A stretch of DNA of 9,357 nt, taken from the NCBI GenBank assembly GCA_023230825.1, contig JALNWO010000060.1:1-9357 (forward strand), given 5' to 3'. Below are positions 1 to 6,665 of this stretch, piece after piece (within the stretch, counting starts at the first letter, position 1; each line of letters begins with the position of its first letter). Origin of the DNA: Acholeplasmataceae bacterium. GTDB taxonomy: Bacteria > Bacillota_I > Bacilli_A > Acholeplasmatales > Acholeplasmataceae. The position numbers and the translations under genes were made by a program. The notes under the pieces are model-generated. The model was not told the DNA's origin, made no database searches, and saw nothing but the letters and a program-made list of their open reading frames with translations.

Positions 1-1542
1 ATTGGTGATCCTGAGACGTATTTTAAATCAATGATCTTTTTAAGAGCAGGAGAGACTTATGGTAGAGACCGACTCATTAATAAGCTTGTGGAGTTAACAT
101 ATCAAAGAAATGACATTGACTTCCAAAGAGGAACTTTTAGGGTGCGTGGTGATATTATTGAAATCATTCCTGCTTATGAGCGTGCTCATGGTATTCGTGT
201 CTCTTTTTTTGATGATGAAGTTGAAGACATTAAACGCTTTGATGTCTTAAGTGGACAGGCGCTTGAAACCTTGGACTATACTTCTATTTTTCCAGCAACT
301 CACTTCATGACTGATAAAGATCGTTTAGAAGAATCTATTCGTCGGATTCGTGAGGAACTTAAAGAACGAGTCGCATATTTCAAAAAAAATAATTTATTAT
401 TAGAAGCACAACGCATTGAACAAAGAACGAAATATGACATGGAAATGTTAGAAGAAATTGGCATGTGTAGTGGAGTTGAAAACTACTCAAGACATTTATC
501 ACTTCGTGCAGAAGGAGAAACACCAGCCACTCTTATCGATTTTTTTGGTGATGACTTCTTGATGATTATTGATGAATCACACGTAACCATTCCCCAAGTC
601 AGAGGTATGTATCGTGGGGACCGTTCACGAAAAGAAACTTTGGTTAACTACGGCTTTAGACTCCCATCCGCTTTGGATAACCGTCCGTTACAGTTTGATG
701 AGTTTGAAAACAAACTGAATAAAGTAATTTATTTAAGTGCGACGCCAGGCGCCTATGAACTTGAAAAGAGTATTCCTGTTATTGAGCAAATTATCCGCCC
801 AACTTATTTACTAGATCCAGAAATTGAAGTTCGGCCAACAGAAAACCAAATTGATGATCTATATTTTGAAATTAAAAAACGGATTGAACGAAATGAACGG
901 GTTCTCGTGACGACGTTAACGATTCGAATGAGTGAAGATTTAACCTCTTACTTTAAACAACTGGGATTAAAAGTTGCTTATTTACATAGTGAAATTAAAG
1001 CTTTAGAGCGGATTCGTATTTTAAGAGAACTCAGAATCGGTAAGCACGATTGTTTAATCGGCATTAACTTACTTCGTGAAGGTCTTGATTTACCTGAAGT
1101 TTCATTAATTGCGATCTTAGATGCAGACAAGCAAGGCTTCTTAAGAAGCGAAAGAAGTTTAATTCAAACGATAGGACGTGCAGCAAGAAATGTCAATGGA
1201 CAAGTCATCATGTATGCAGATACGATGTCTGATGCAATGCAATACGCCATTAACGAAACCAACCGTAGACGTAAACTTCAATTGGAATACAACTTAAAAC
1301 ATCATACAGAACCTGTCACGGTGTATAAAGATATCCGTGAAAATATAACGATGCGAGAAGAAATTATTACCGAAGAAAAAGACTATTCAAAACTTTCATC
1401 GAAAGACTTAGGTCAACTATTAAAACGATTAGAAAAAGAAATGCAAGAAGCTGCGAAAACGTTAGACTTTGAACGTGCAGCAGAATTAAGAGACTTGATT
1501 TTTGAACTAAAGGTGGATTTTAAAAATGGCGCGCAACTTTGA
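1..1542 (+). CDS. uvrB: UvrB, excinuclease ABC subunit B (5' end cut by window edge)
   Basis: Damage-verifying helicase-like subunit of the UvrABC nucleotide excision repair complex. It receives DNA from UvrA and recruits UvrC for incision. The frame is open from base 1, and the 513 visible residues match UvrB from about residue 145 of a usual 655-675, so the Walker A motif and the beta-hairpin lie outside the window. Visible landmarks are the [11 protein letters not shown] segment near 121-159, the DESH Walker B/motif II at 571-582 followed by VTIPQ, SATP at 736-747, the [10 protein letters not shown] and [15 protein letters not shown] helicase blocks, QTIGRAARN (motif VI) at 1165-1191, and a C-terminal UVR domain (ERAAELRD) that contacts UvrC. 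All motifs look intact, so the truncation is only the window edge. The ATG at 31 is internal. It ends in TGA and overlaps the next gene by 17 nt. uvrA, a common downstream neighbour in Bacillota, is not here. Confidence 0.97.
   Translation: MGDPETYFKSMIFLRAGETYGRDRLINKLVELTYQRNDIDFQRGTFRVRGDIIEIIPAYERAHGIRVSFFDDEVEDIKRFDVLSGQALETLDYTSIFPATHFMTDKDRLEESIRRIREELKERVAYFKKNNLLLEAQRIEQRTKYDMEMLEEIGMCSGVENYSRHLSLRAEGETPATLIDFFGDDFLMIIDESHVTIPQVRGMYRGDRSRKETLVNYGFRLPSALDNRPLQFDEFENKLNKVIYLSATPGAYELEKSIPVIEQIIRPTYLLDPEIEVRPTENQIDDLYFEIKKRIERNERVLVTTLTIRMSEDLTSYFKQLGLKVAYLHSEIKALERIRILRELRIGKHDCLIGINLLREGLDLPEVSLIAILDADKQGFLRSERSLIQTIGRAARNVNGQVIMYADTMSDAMQYAINETNRRRKLQLEYNLKHHTEPVTVYKDIRENITMREEIITEEKDYSKLSSKDLGQLLKRLEKEMQEAAKTLDFERAAELRDLIFELKVDFKNGAQL
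1509..1516 (+). promoter_or_regulatory. Ribosome binding site of the SGNH hydrolase gene
   Basis: AAAGGTGG lies inside the last codons of uvrB, 9 nt before the ATG at 1526. It supports the start that overlaps uvrB by 17 nt and suggests coupled translation. Confidence 0.75.
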
Positions 1543-2158
1543 TGCTCTAAAAATCATTATCGCGAAAGATTATGAACGACATGTCGCAAAATTTGAAACT
1601 TTAGAAAAAGCGAATGAAATCCTTTTGTTAGGCGATTCTATGGCCGCTTATTTTCCGACAAAAGCCTTTCATTTGGAAGATAAAATAACGAACTTTGGGA
1701 TTCCAGGAGATACAACAATTGGGGTTTTAAATCGTGTCAAACAAACCATTAAACTTAAACCTAATGTTGTTGTATTAAATATTGGCTTAAACGATTTTGT
1801 CTTAACTGAACTCACACAAAAAGAAACTTTAGAAAACATATTAACAATTCGCCATCAAATTTTAGAAGGCTCGCCGAACACAAAAATATTTATCGTCTCC
1901 TTGACACCTATTAATCAAAAGGGGTTTCCTGACCAACTTTATTTACTCAATCGTGATCCGAATGATGCACGTCAATTAAATGAAACACTACGGAAAGTAA
2001 TAGATCCGCAATTCTTTATTAATGTCCATCCGTTTTTAACCGATGAGGAAGGCAATTTAAAACTAGAATGGACTCGAGATGGGATTCATCTAAACCAAGC
2101 TGGCTATCAAATCTATTTTGAGAAAATACAAGAAAAACTGGATGAACAAGAAAGGTGA
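1526..2158 (+). CDS. SGNH/GDSL-family hydrolase, cytoplasmic
   Basis: A 210-residue serine hydrolase of the SGNH (GDSL-like lipase/esterase) superfamily. All four blocks are visible: LLGDS with the nucleophile Ser38, NFGIPG with the oxyanion Gly58, IGLND with Asn89, and RDGIHLN near the C-terminus with the Asp185/His188 pair. The length fits a single-domain member. There is no signal peptide or membrane segment, so it should act in the cytoplasm. The family cleaves esters or acetyl groups from lipids, sugars or other small molecules; the substrate cannot be read from the sequence. The ATG overlaps the end of uvrB and has a good ribosome binding site; the TGA is 4 nt before the next gene. It is therefore very probably cotranscribed with uvrB and the Sel1-repeat gene. 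The functional reason for that linkage is unknown. Confidence 0.9.
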   Translation: MARNFDALKIIIAKDYERHVAKFETLEKANEILLLGDSMAAYFPTKAFHLEDKITNFGIPGDTTIGVLNRVKQTIKLKPNVVVLNIGLNDFVLTELTQKETLENILTIRHQILEGSPNTKIFIVSLTPINQKGFPDQLYLLNRDPNDARQLNETLRKVIDPQFFINVHPFLTDEEGNLKLEWTRDGIHLNQAGYQIYFEKIQEKLDEQER

Positions 2159-2160
2159 GG
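2151..2160 (+). promoter_or_regulatory. Ribosome binding site that sets the Sel1-repeat gene start
   Basis: AAAGGTGAGG overlaps the SGNH stop codon (TGA 2156-2158) and ends 2 nt before the ATG at 2163, with its GG core 7 nt upstream. It favours ATG 2163 over the in-frame TTG at 2118, which would put 15 extra residues inside the SGNH gene. Confidence 0.7.
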
Positions 2161-2162
2161 CT

Positions 2163-3425
2163 ATGAACGCACAAACACATTACGATAAAGGTCTTTCACA
2201 TTATCTCCTTAAGACACCGAAAAAAGATGTGAGCATTGCGATTAAACATTTTGAAGAAGCAGTTGCTCAAGAACATCCAGACGCCCATTTCTTTTTAGGG
2301 CGCTTTTATGGTTTAGGTGATGGTGTGACCTTAGACGTCCATCAAGCAATGGATTATTACCATCAGGGACTTCGCTTAGGAAGTCATAAATGCGGCTATG
2401 CTTTAGGGATGTTATATTATTCGGGCTTTGGTGTTGATAAAGATGAAAATCGTGCTGATGATTATTTTAAGCAAAATTATCGTGCTCTTTTATTGGAAGC
2501 CGAAACGGGTGATCCGGTTAGTATGCATCTGATGGGAACGTATTATTATTATGGGTTTTATGTTCAACGATATATTTACAGTGCTATTGAATGGTTTTTA
2601 AAAGCAAGTGAAAGAGGATATAGCGACGCCCAATATATGTTAGGAATGATTTATGAAACCATTGGGGAAAACCCAGAACAAAAAGAAAAAGCTTATCATT
2701 ATTATGAGTTGGCTGCGAAACAAGGTCATCCATATGCTCAATATGCTTTAGGTATTTTAGCGATTGAAAACGAAGATTACCACTACGCCATTAAATATTT
2801 AGAAATGGCGGCTTACCAACAATATGCGCTTGCGGCATATACACTCGCAAAGATATATCATGAGAGAGAACCAAAAAATCCTAAAAAAGCCTTTGATTGG
2901 TTTTTAGTTGCTGCCCAACAAAACCACGTCGAAGCGTGTTATTACGTAGGTCTTTACTATCACAATGGTCGCGGCGTAAAACAAGACTTGAAGTTAGCAA
3001 TTTATTGGTACGAAAAAGCGGCCATGAAAGATGACCGCGATGCTTTATATCATTTAGCAATGATTTTGATGAAAGAACCTAACCAAGATTTTTCTGTCAT
3101 ATTTAAACTTTTAGAAAGAGCCGCTCTTCTCAACCATCCAAATGCGCAGTATAATTTAGCTGTTATGTATCAAAAAGGTGATGGCGTCACTCAAAACGAA
3201 CAGCTCGCTTTTCAGTGGTATGAAAAAGCAGCTAATCAAGATTTAGCCATCGCACAATATAATTTAGGCATGCTCTATTTTGAAGGAAGAATCGTTGAAA
3301 AAGATGAAATAAAAGCGAAAGCTTTGTGGCAAAAAGCAGCTGATCAAAACTTTGAACCTGCTGTTAAACTAATGTATTCGATTAACAATTACGAAAAACT
3401 GCAAAAAAGTCCATGGCAATCATAA
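2163..3425 (+). CDS. Sel1-like repeat (SLR/TPR-like) protein
   Basis: A 420-residue protein built almost entirely of Sel1-like repeats, alpha-helical hairpins related to TPRs that act as protein-protein scaffolds. I count ten units, at roughly residues 39-74, 75-116, 117-152, 153-188, 189-220, 221-254, 255-290, 291-325, 326-361 and 362-397, preceded by a partial helix pair. Typical unit signatures are AQYxLGxxY, GxGVxxD and AxxWYEKAA. The second unit is longer than the usual 36 residues (insert around 100-112) and the fifth is shorter. There is no signal peptide, transmembrane helix or catalytic domain, so a cytoplasmic adaptor role is the natural inference, with unknown partner. The start at 2163 was chosen for its ribosome binding site and the 4-nt spacing after the SGNH gene. 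It is the last gene before a terminator at 3427-3448. Confidence 0.88.
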   Translation: MNAQTHYDKGLSHYLLKTPKKDVSIAIKHFEEAVAQEHPDAHFFLGRFYGLGDGVTLDVHQAMDYYHQGLRLGSHKCGYALGMLYYSGFGVDKDENRADDYFKQNYRALLLEAETGDPVSMHLMGTYYYYGFYVQRYIYSAIEWFLKASERGYSDAQYMLGMIYETIGENPEQKEKAYHYYELAAKQGHPYAQYALGILAIENEDYHYAIKYLEMAAYQQYALAAYTLAKIYHEREPKNPKKAFDWFLVAAQQNHVEACYYVGLYYHNGRGVKQDLKLAIYWYEKAAMKDDRDALYHLAMILMKEPNQDFSVIFKLLERAALLNHPNAQYNLAVMYQKGDGVTQNEQLAFQWYEKAANQDLAIAQYNLGMLYFEGRIVEKDEIKAKALWQKAADQNFEPAVKLMYSINNYEKLQKSPWQS

Positions 3426-3426
3426 A

Positions 3427-3448
3427 AAAAAGTCCTAATGGACTTTTT
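3427..3448. terminator. Two-way intrinsic terminator between the Sel1-repeat gene and pepT
   Basis: The 9-bp perfect stem AAAAAGTCC (3427-3435) and GGACTTTTT (3440-3448) encloses a TAAT loop. On the + strand the T run continues as TTTTTATTTT; on the - strand the stem ends in a run of seven T. It can stop both convergent transcripts. It begins 1 nt after the Sel1-repeat stop, and its right arm overlaps the pepT stop codon (3447-3449). Confidence 0.85.
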
Positions 3449-4658
3449 ATTTTGCGTTCAAACGAACGATGTCTTTAAAAATCTCAACAGCTTTTTCCAT
3501 TTGTTGGATTGAAGCGAATTCCATCCGACCATGATAGTGATATCCACCTGTGCCTAAGTTTGGACAAACCAATCCTTCATAAGTCAGTCTAGCCCCATCA
3601 GTTCCTCCTCGAATGGGTTCAATTAGTGGGGTAATCCCTTGGTTTTTTGTAGCTGCAACCGCAAGATCGATAACATGAGGGTGTTTTTTAACAATTTCAT
3701 ACATATTGTAATATGAATCTTTTAGTTCTAAGCGAACAGCTTCATATCCATATTTTTGGTTCATATAAGTAGTAATTTTTTGGAAGTCTTCTTTTTGACT
3801 AGCAAATTTTTCGGCATCATGATTACGAATGATATATTGAGCAGTAGCATCTTCAACTTGCCCCGTTAAACCACCTAAATGGTTAAAACCTTCGTAGCCT
3901 TCAGTAATTGCTGGATCTAAAAACTTTGGTAACATGCTGTGAAATTCAATGGCTAAATGTAAGGCATTAACCATTTTGTTTTTAGCAGCTCCTGGGTGGA
4001 TGCTCTTACCAGTAAAAGAAAGAACAGCAGAGGCAGCATTAAAGTTTTCGTATTCGATGCCACCGACTTCACCACCATCAGCAGTATAAGCAAAATCAGC
4101 TTTAAAATAGTCATAATCAAAATGATTGGCACCTTTTCCGATTTCTTCATCTGGTGTAAAACATATGTAAATATCACCATGTTTCTCATCTTTTGCTGAA
4201 GCAAAATAACGAGCCACTTCCATAATTTCTGCTACGCCACATTTATCATCTGCGCCTAATAACGTGTTACCATCTGTGACGATTATATCATCGCCGATGA
4301 CTCTCGATAAACTTGGATATTGGTCAGGATGCATGGAAAGTTTATCATTTAAATGGATAGTAGACCCATCATATTTTTCAATAATCCGTGGGTTTACGTT
4401 TGCTCCTGGAGCATCAAATGACGTATCGACGTGAGCAATCAAACCAAGGGCTGGTTTTCCGGAAACAGTTTTTTCAATTTTTCCATAGACATAACCATAA
4501 TCATCTAAAAAAGCGGGGATCCCCATTGCTTTAAGTTCATCGACCAATAACCGACTTAAATCCTTTTGTTTCATCGTTGAAGGAAAAGTTGTCGATGTTG
4601 GATCTGACTGAGTATCAATTTTGACATATCTTAAAAAACGTTCTACTAGTGTATTCAT
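3447..4658 (-). CDS. pepT: Peptidase T (tripeptide aminopeptidase), M20 family
   Basis: Cytoplasmic dinuclear zinc aminopeptidase that removes the N-terminal residue from tripeptides during peptide utilisation. The length, 403 residues, is close to the usual 405-410. The metal ligands are all present with spacing as in the enteric enzyme: His76 (AHVDTS), Asp138 (GADDKCG), Glu172 (TPDEEIG; Glu171 would be the catalytic base), Asp194 (YTADGGEVGG) and His376 (GGYHYHGRMEF). The family hallmarks GKSIHPG and RGGTDGARL are also present. The lid/dimerisation domain is inserted in the middle (about residues 205-320), as in other M20 exopeptidases. A GTAGGAGG ribosome binding site lies 9 nt upstream of the ATG. 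It is a single-gene unit, convergent with the Sel1-repeat gene and divergent from the ABC operon. Confidence 0.97.
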   Translation of the reverse strand: MNTLVERFLRYVKIDTQSDPTSTTFPSTMKQKDLSRLLVDELKAMGIPAFLDDYGYVYGKIEKTVSGKPALGLIAHVDTSFDAPGANVNPRIIEKYDGSTIHLNDKLSMHPDQYPSLSRVIGDDIIVTDGNTLLGADDKCGVAEIMEVARYFASAKDEKHGDIYICFTPDEEIGKGANHFDYDYFKADFAYTADGGEVGGIEYENFNAASAVLSFTGKSIHPGAAKNKMVNALHLAIEFHSMLPKFLDPAITEGYEGFNHLGGLTGQVEDATAQYIIRNHDAEKFASQKEDFQKITTYMNQKYGYEAVRLELKDSYYNMYEIVKKHPHVIDLAVAATKNQGITPLIEPIRGGTDGARLTYEGLVCPNLGTGGYHYHGRMEFASIQQMEKAVEIFKDIVRLNAK

Positions 4659-4667
4659 TTTATCTAG

Positions 4668-4675
4668 CCTCCTAC
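4668..4675 (-). promoter_or_regulatory. Ribosome binding site of pepT
   Basis: GTAGGAGG on the - strand, 9 nt upstream of the pepT ATG (complement of 4656-4658). It is near-perfect and fixes the start. Confidence 0.85.
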
Positions 4676-4681
4676 TTAACC

Positions 4682-4700
4682 ATTATAGCCCATTATTGTA
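4682..4700 (-). promoter_or_regulatory. Candidate -10 elements for pepT
   Basis: Read on the - strand, TACAAT (4695-4700) and TATAAT (4682-4687) both resemble a sigma-A -10. TATAAT is the better hexamer but would start transcription right at the ribosome binding site. TACAAT gives a leader of about 30 nt. Neither has a convincing -35 at the right distance: TTATCT lies 17 nt upstream of TATAAT and matches only 3 of 6, and a TTGAC at 4711-4715 is too far from one element and too close to the other. The choice is unresolved. Confidence 0.4.
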
Positions 4701-4732
4701 AGAAAGATAAGTCAAAACGAGCGAAAATGAAA

Positions 4733-4765
4733 ATAAAAATAAGGATTTATTGAACTTATTTTTGT
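4733..4765. repeat. Inverted repeat 1 in the pepT/ABC divergent region
   Basis: Arms AAAAATAAG (4735-4743) and CTTATTTTT (4755-4763) are perfect over 9 bp around an 11-nt spacer. A wobble pair and one more A-T pair extend the RNA form to 4733-4765. It is very A+T rich. It could be an operator, a weak terminator or a chance structure. Confidence 0.5.
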
Positions 4766-4794
4766 AAATCTAAACAGTAGTTGGATTAGATTTA
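4765..4794. repeat. Inverted repeat 2 in the pepT/ABC divergent region
   Basis: Arms TAAATCTAA (4765-4773) and TTAGATTTA (4786-4794) are perfect over 9 bp with a 12-nt spacer, immediately next to repeat 1. The right arm can alternatively pair downstream, ATTAGA (4785-4790) with TCTAAT (4799-4804). It lies about 75-105 nt upstream of the ABC -10, outside the RNA expected from that promoter. Confidence 0.5.
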
Positions 4795-4868
4795 AAGTTC
4801 TAATTTGAAAATAGTTGAAAAAACAACAAAATCAACAATCTCTCTATCATTCATTATCATATTTGTTG

Positions 4869-4874
4869 TATAAT
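4869..4874 (+). promoter_or_regulatory. -10 element of the ABC exporter operon
   Basis: A perfect TATAAT ends 27 nt before the ATG at 4902, which would give a short leader of about 21 nt holding only the ribosome binding site. No good -35 is seen 16-18 nt upstream (sequence around 4845-4852 is TATCATTC), so the promoter may be weak or depend on an activator. Confidence 0.6.
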
Positions 4875-4888
4875 GGAAGTACATCATA

Positions 4889-4895
4889 AAAGGAG
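4889..4895 (+). promoter_or_regulatory. Ribosome binding site of the first ABC gene
   Basis: AAAGGAG, 6 nt before the ATG at 4902. It supports this start. Confidence 0.75.
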
Positions 4896-4901
4896 CATAA
4901 T

Positions 4902-6665
4902 ATGTTAGTTGGGAAGCATTTTAGAAAATATTATTTAAAATACGCCTACTTCTTTATTATAGGCGTATTCGTTTTGATTGCTGTCGACTGGCTGCAGCTA
5001 GAAGTACCAAGAATCATCGGACAAATCATTGATGCTCTCCGAGACACAAGTCCAGATACTGTTGCTATTGAAAATGGCATTAAACGTATCATATACTTAG
5101 CGTTAGTCATTGCGGCAGGACGCTTTTTATGGCGTTATACTATCTTTGGAGCTTCACGAAGAATCGAGTATCAACTTCAAAATGTCATGTTTAAACAAAG
5201 TACGCTATTATCGCAAAGTTTTTATTCCCAAAATAAAGTTGGGGGCTTAATGACTTATTATATTAACGACTTACAAGCTGTTCGGATGGCCTTTGGACCC
5301 GGTATCTTAATGTTGTTTGACGGTCTATTTATGGGTGGCTTTGCTTTATATAAGATGGCTCAATTGGAAGTTTTTTTGACAATCATTGCAGCATCACCCA
5401 TGGTAATTTTAACAGTCGTTATGATTTTCATTCGTAAAAGTATGAGTGTTAAATTTAAACTTCGACAAAAAGCTTTTGAAAACTTAAGTGATTTTACTCA
5501 AGAAAGTTTTTCAGGAATTACTGTTGTTAAAGCCTTCGTAAGAGAAGCAAAAGAATATATGCTTTTTAGACAAAGAAATGATGAATTATACGCTAAACAC
5601 ATGGGTTTTGTTAAACATATGGTTTTAGTTAATATTTTAATTTCAGTAGCAATTAACGTTGTTGTTTTACTGATTATTGTTGTCGGTAGTGTTTTAGCTA
5701 TTTATGCTACAAGCGCACAATTAACTGGCGGTCAATTAACTGAATACATCGGTTATTTCTTCTCGCTCATTTGGCCAACAATGGCACTGTCTCGTTTTAT
5801 TCAAATTCAGTCACAAGCCAAAGCGAGTGCTGAAAGAATTGAAGCTTTCTTAGATCATGAAATTGATGTAAAAGATCATCCTGAGGCCGTTTATGCAGAA
5901 GAACTTAAAGGAAGTATTCAAGCAAAAAACTTAACTTTCCAGTATCCAGACGGTGATATTCCGGTATTGAAAAATGTCAATTTTGAAATTGAAGCTGGAG
6001 AGATGGTGGGAATTTTAGGCCGAACAGGTTCTGGTAAAAGTTCACTCGTAGACTTGTTGTTAAGAGTTTATAACTTAGAAGAAGGACAAATGTTTTTAGA
6101 TGGAAACGATTTAATGAGACTACCCATCCACCAAGTACGTGATACGATTGGATATGTTCCTCAAGATAATTTCCTTTTTTCTGAAACAATTTCTTCTAAT
6201 ATAGGTTTTGCTCATCAAGATCCCAATCGGGAAACAATTGAACAAGCAGCTAAATATTCCGATGTTTACGATAACATTATGGAATTTAAACATCAGTTTG
6301 ACACCATTCTTGGTGAACGTGGTGTGACCGTGTCTGGTGGACAAAAACAACGAATCAGCATTGCCCGTGCATTAGCAAAGGATCCCAAAATTTTAATTTT
6401 AGACGACTCTGTTTCTGCTGTTGATACGAAAACAGAAGACGCGATTATTAATAACTTACATCAATTGCGTAAAGGTCGAACCACCATTTTTATTGCCCAC
6501 CGGATTTCGACAGTTAAAAAAATGGATAAAATTATTTTATTAGATGATGGTGAGGTCGTCGCAATCGGTTCTCACGATGAACTGATGAAAGCAAGCACTC
6601 TTTACCAAGACATGGTTCGTCGTCAGCAATTAGAAAATATTGTACAGGGGGTGGATGTCGCATGA
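4902..6665 (+). CDS. ABC exporter half-transporter, degenerate-site subunit of a heterodimer
   Basis: A 587-residue fused permease-ATPase. The N-terminal exporter membrane domain has about six helices (near residues 13-30, 62-80, 132-152, 155-177, 243-270, 282-300). The ATPase domain has A-loop Tyr348, Walker A GRTGSGKS (373-380), Q-loop Gln421, signature VSGGQ (477-481), Walker B ending LILDD (Asp501) and switch His533. The position after the Walker B Asp, normally the catalytic Glu, is Asp502, so its own ATP site should be poorly hydrolytic, while its signature motif is normal. This is the pattern of the TM287/LmrC/BmrC side of heterodimeric exporters. It overlaps the next gene by 4 nt (ATGA), and the partner has the matching defect. 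The likely role is efflux of hydrophobic compounds or drugs across the plasma membrane; the cargo is unknown. A 10-bp hairpin lies in codons 13-23. Confidence 0.93.
   Translation: MLVGKHFRKYYLKYAYFFIIGVFVLIAVDWLQLEVPRIIGQIIDALRDTSPDTVAIENGIKRIIYLALVIAAGRFLWRYTIFGASRRIEYQLQNVMFKQSTLLSQSFYSQNKVGGLMTYYINDLQAVRMAFGPGILMLFDGLFMGGFALYKMAQLEVFLTIIAASPMVILTVVMIFIRKSMSVKFKLRQKAFENLSDFTQESFSGITVVKAFVREAKEYMLFRQRNDELYAKHMGFVKHMVLVNILISVAINVVVLLIIVVGSVLAIYATSAQLTGGQLTEYIGYFFSLIWPTMALSRFIQIQSQAKASAERIEAFLDHEIDVKDHPEAVYAEELKGSIQAKNLTFQYPDGDIPVLKNVNFEIEAGEMVGILGRTGSGKSSLVDLLLRVYNLEEGQMFLDGNDLMRLPIHQVRDTIGYVPQDNFLFSETISSNIGFAHQDPNRETIEQAAKYSDVYDNIMEFKHQFDTILGERGVTVSGGQKQRISIARALAKDPKILILDDSVSAVDTKTEDAIINNLHQLRKGRTTIFIAHRISTVKKMDKIILLDDGEVVAIGSHDELMKASTLYQDMVRRQQLENIVQGVDVA
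4939..4969 (+). repeat. Perfect 10-bp hairpin inside the start of the first ABC gene
   Basis: AATACGCCTA (4939-4948) and TAGGCGTATT (4960-4969) pair perfectly around an 11-nt loop, 37 nt after the start codon. The sequence CGTTTTG follows directly, so it loosely resembles a terminator or attenuator, though the T run is only four long. It could equally be a coding coincidence or a translation-slowing structure. Confidence 0.6.
6646..6654 (+). promoter_or_regulatory. Ribosome binding site of the second ABC gene
   Basis: AGGGGGTGG lies within the end of the first ABC gene, 7 nt before the ATG at 6662. It supports the ATGA overlapping start and coupled synthesis of the two subunits. Confidence 0.75.

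Noticed and set aside
31..33. ATG near the left edge as the start of a short UvrB
   Set aside because: The frame is open upstream to base 1 and those codons (IGDPETYF) match UvrB, so this is an internal Met in a gene cut by the window.
2118..2162. TTG at 2118 as an upstream start for the Sel1-repeat protein
   Set aside because: It lies within the SGNH gene and has no ribosome binding site; ATG 2163 has AAAGGTGAGG in place.
3953..4204. Short open frames on both strands inside pepT (83 and 67 residues)
   Set aside because: They overlap the catalytic core coding of pepT in other frames, with no initiation signals or family resemblance.
4875..4901. Leader peptide or riboswitch before the ABC operon
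   Set aside because: From the consensus -10 the leader is only about 20-27 nt, too short for either.
5977..6350. Two antisense open frames of 70-76 residues inside the first ABC gene
   Set aside because: They overlap each other and the Walker A to signature region, and no ribosome binding site was seen.
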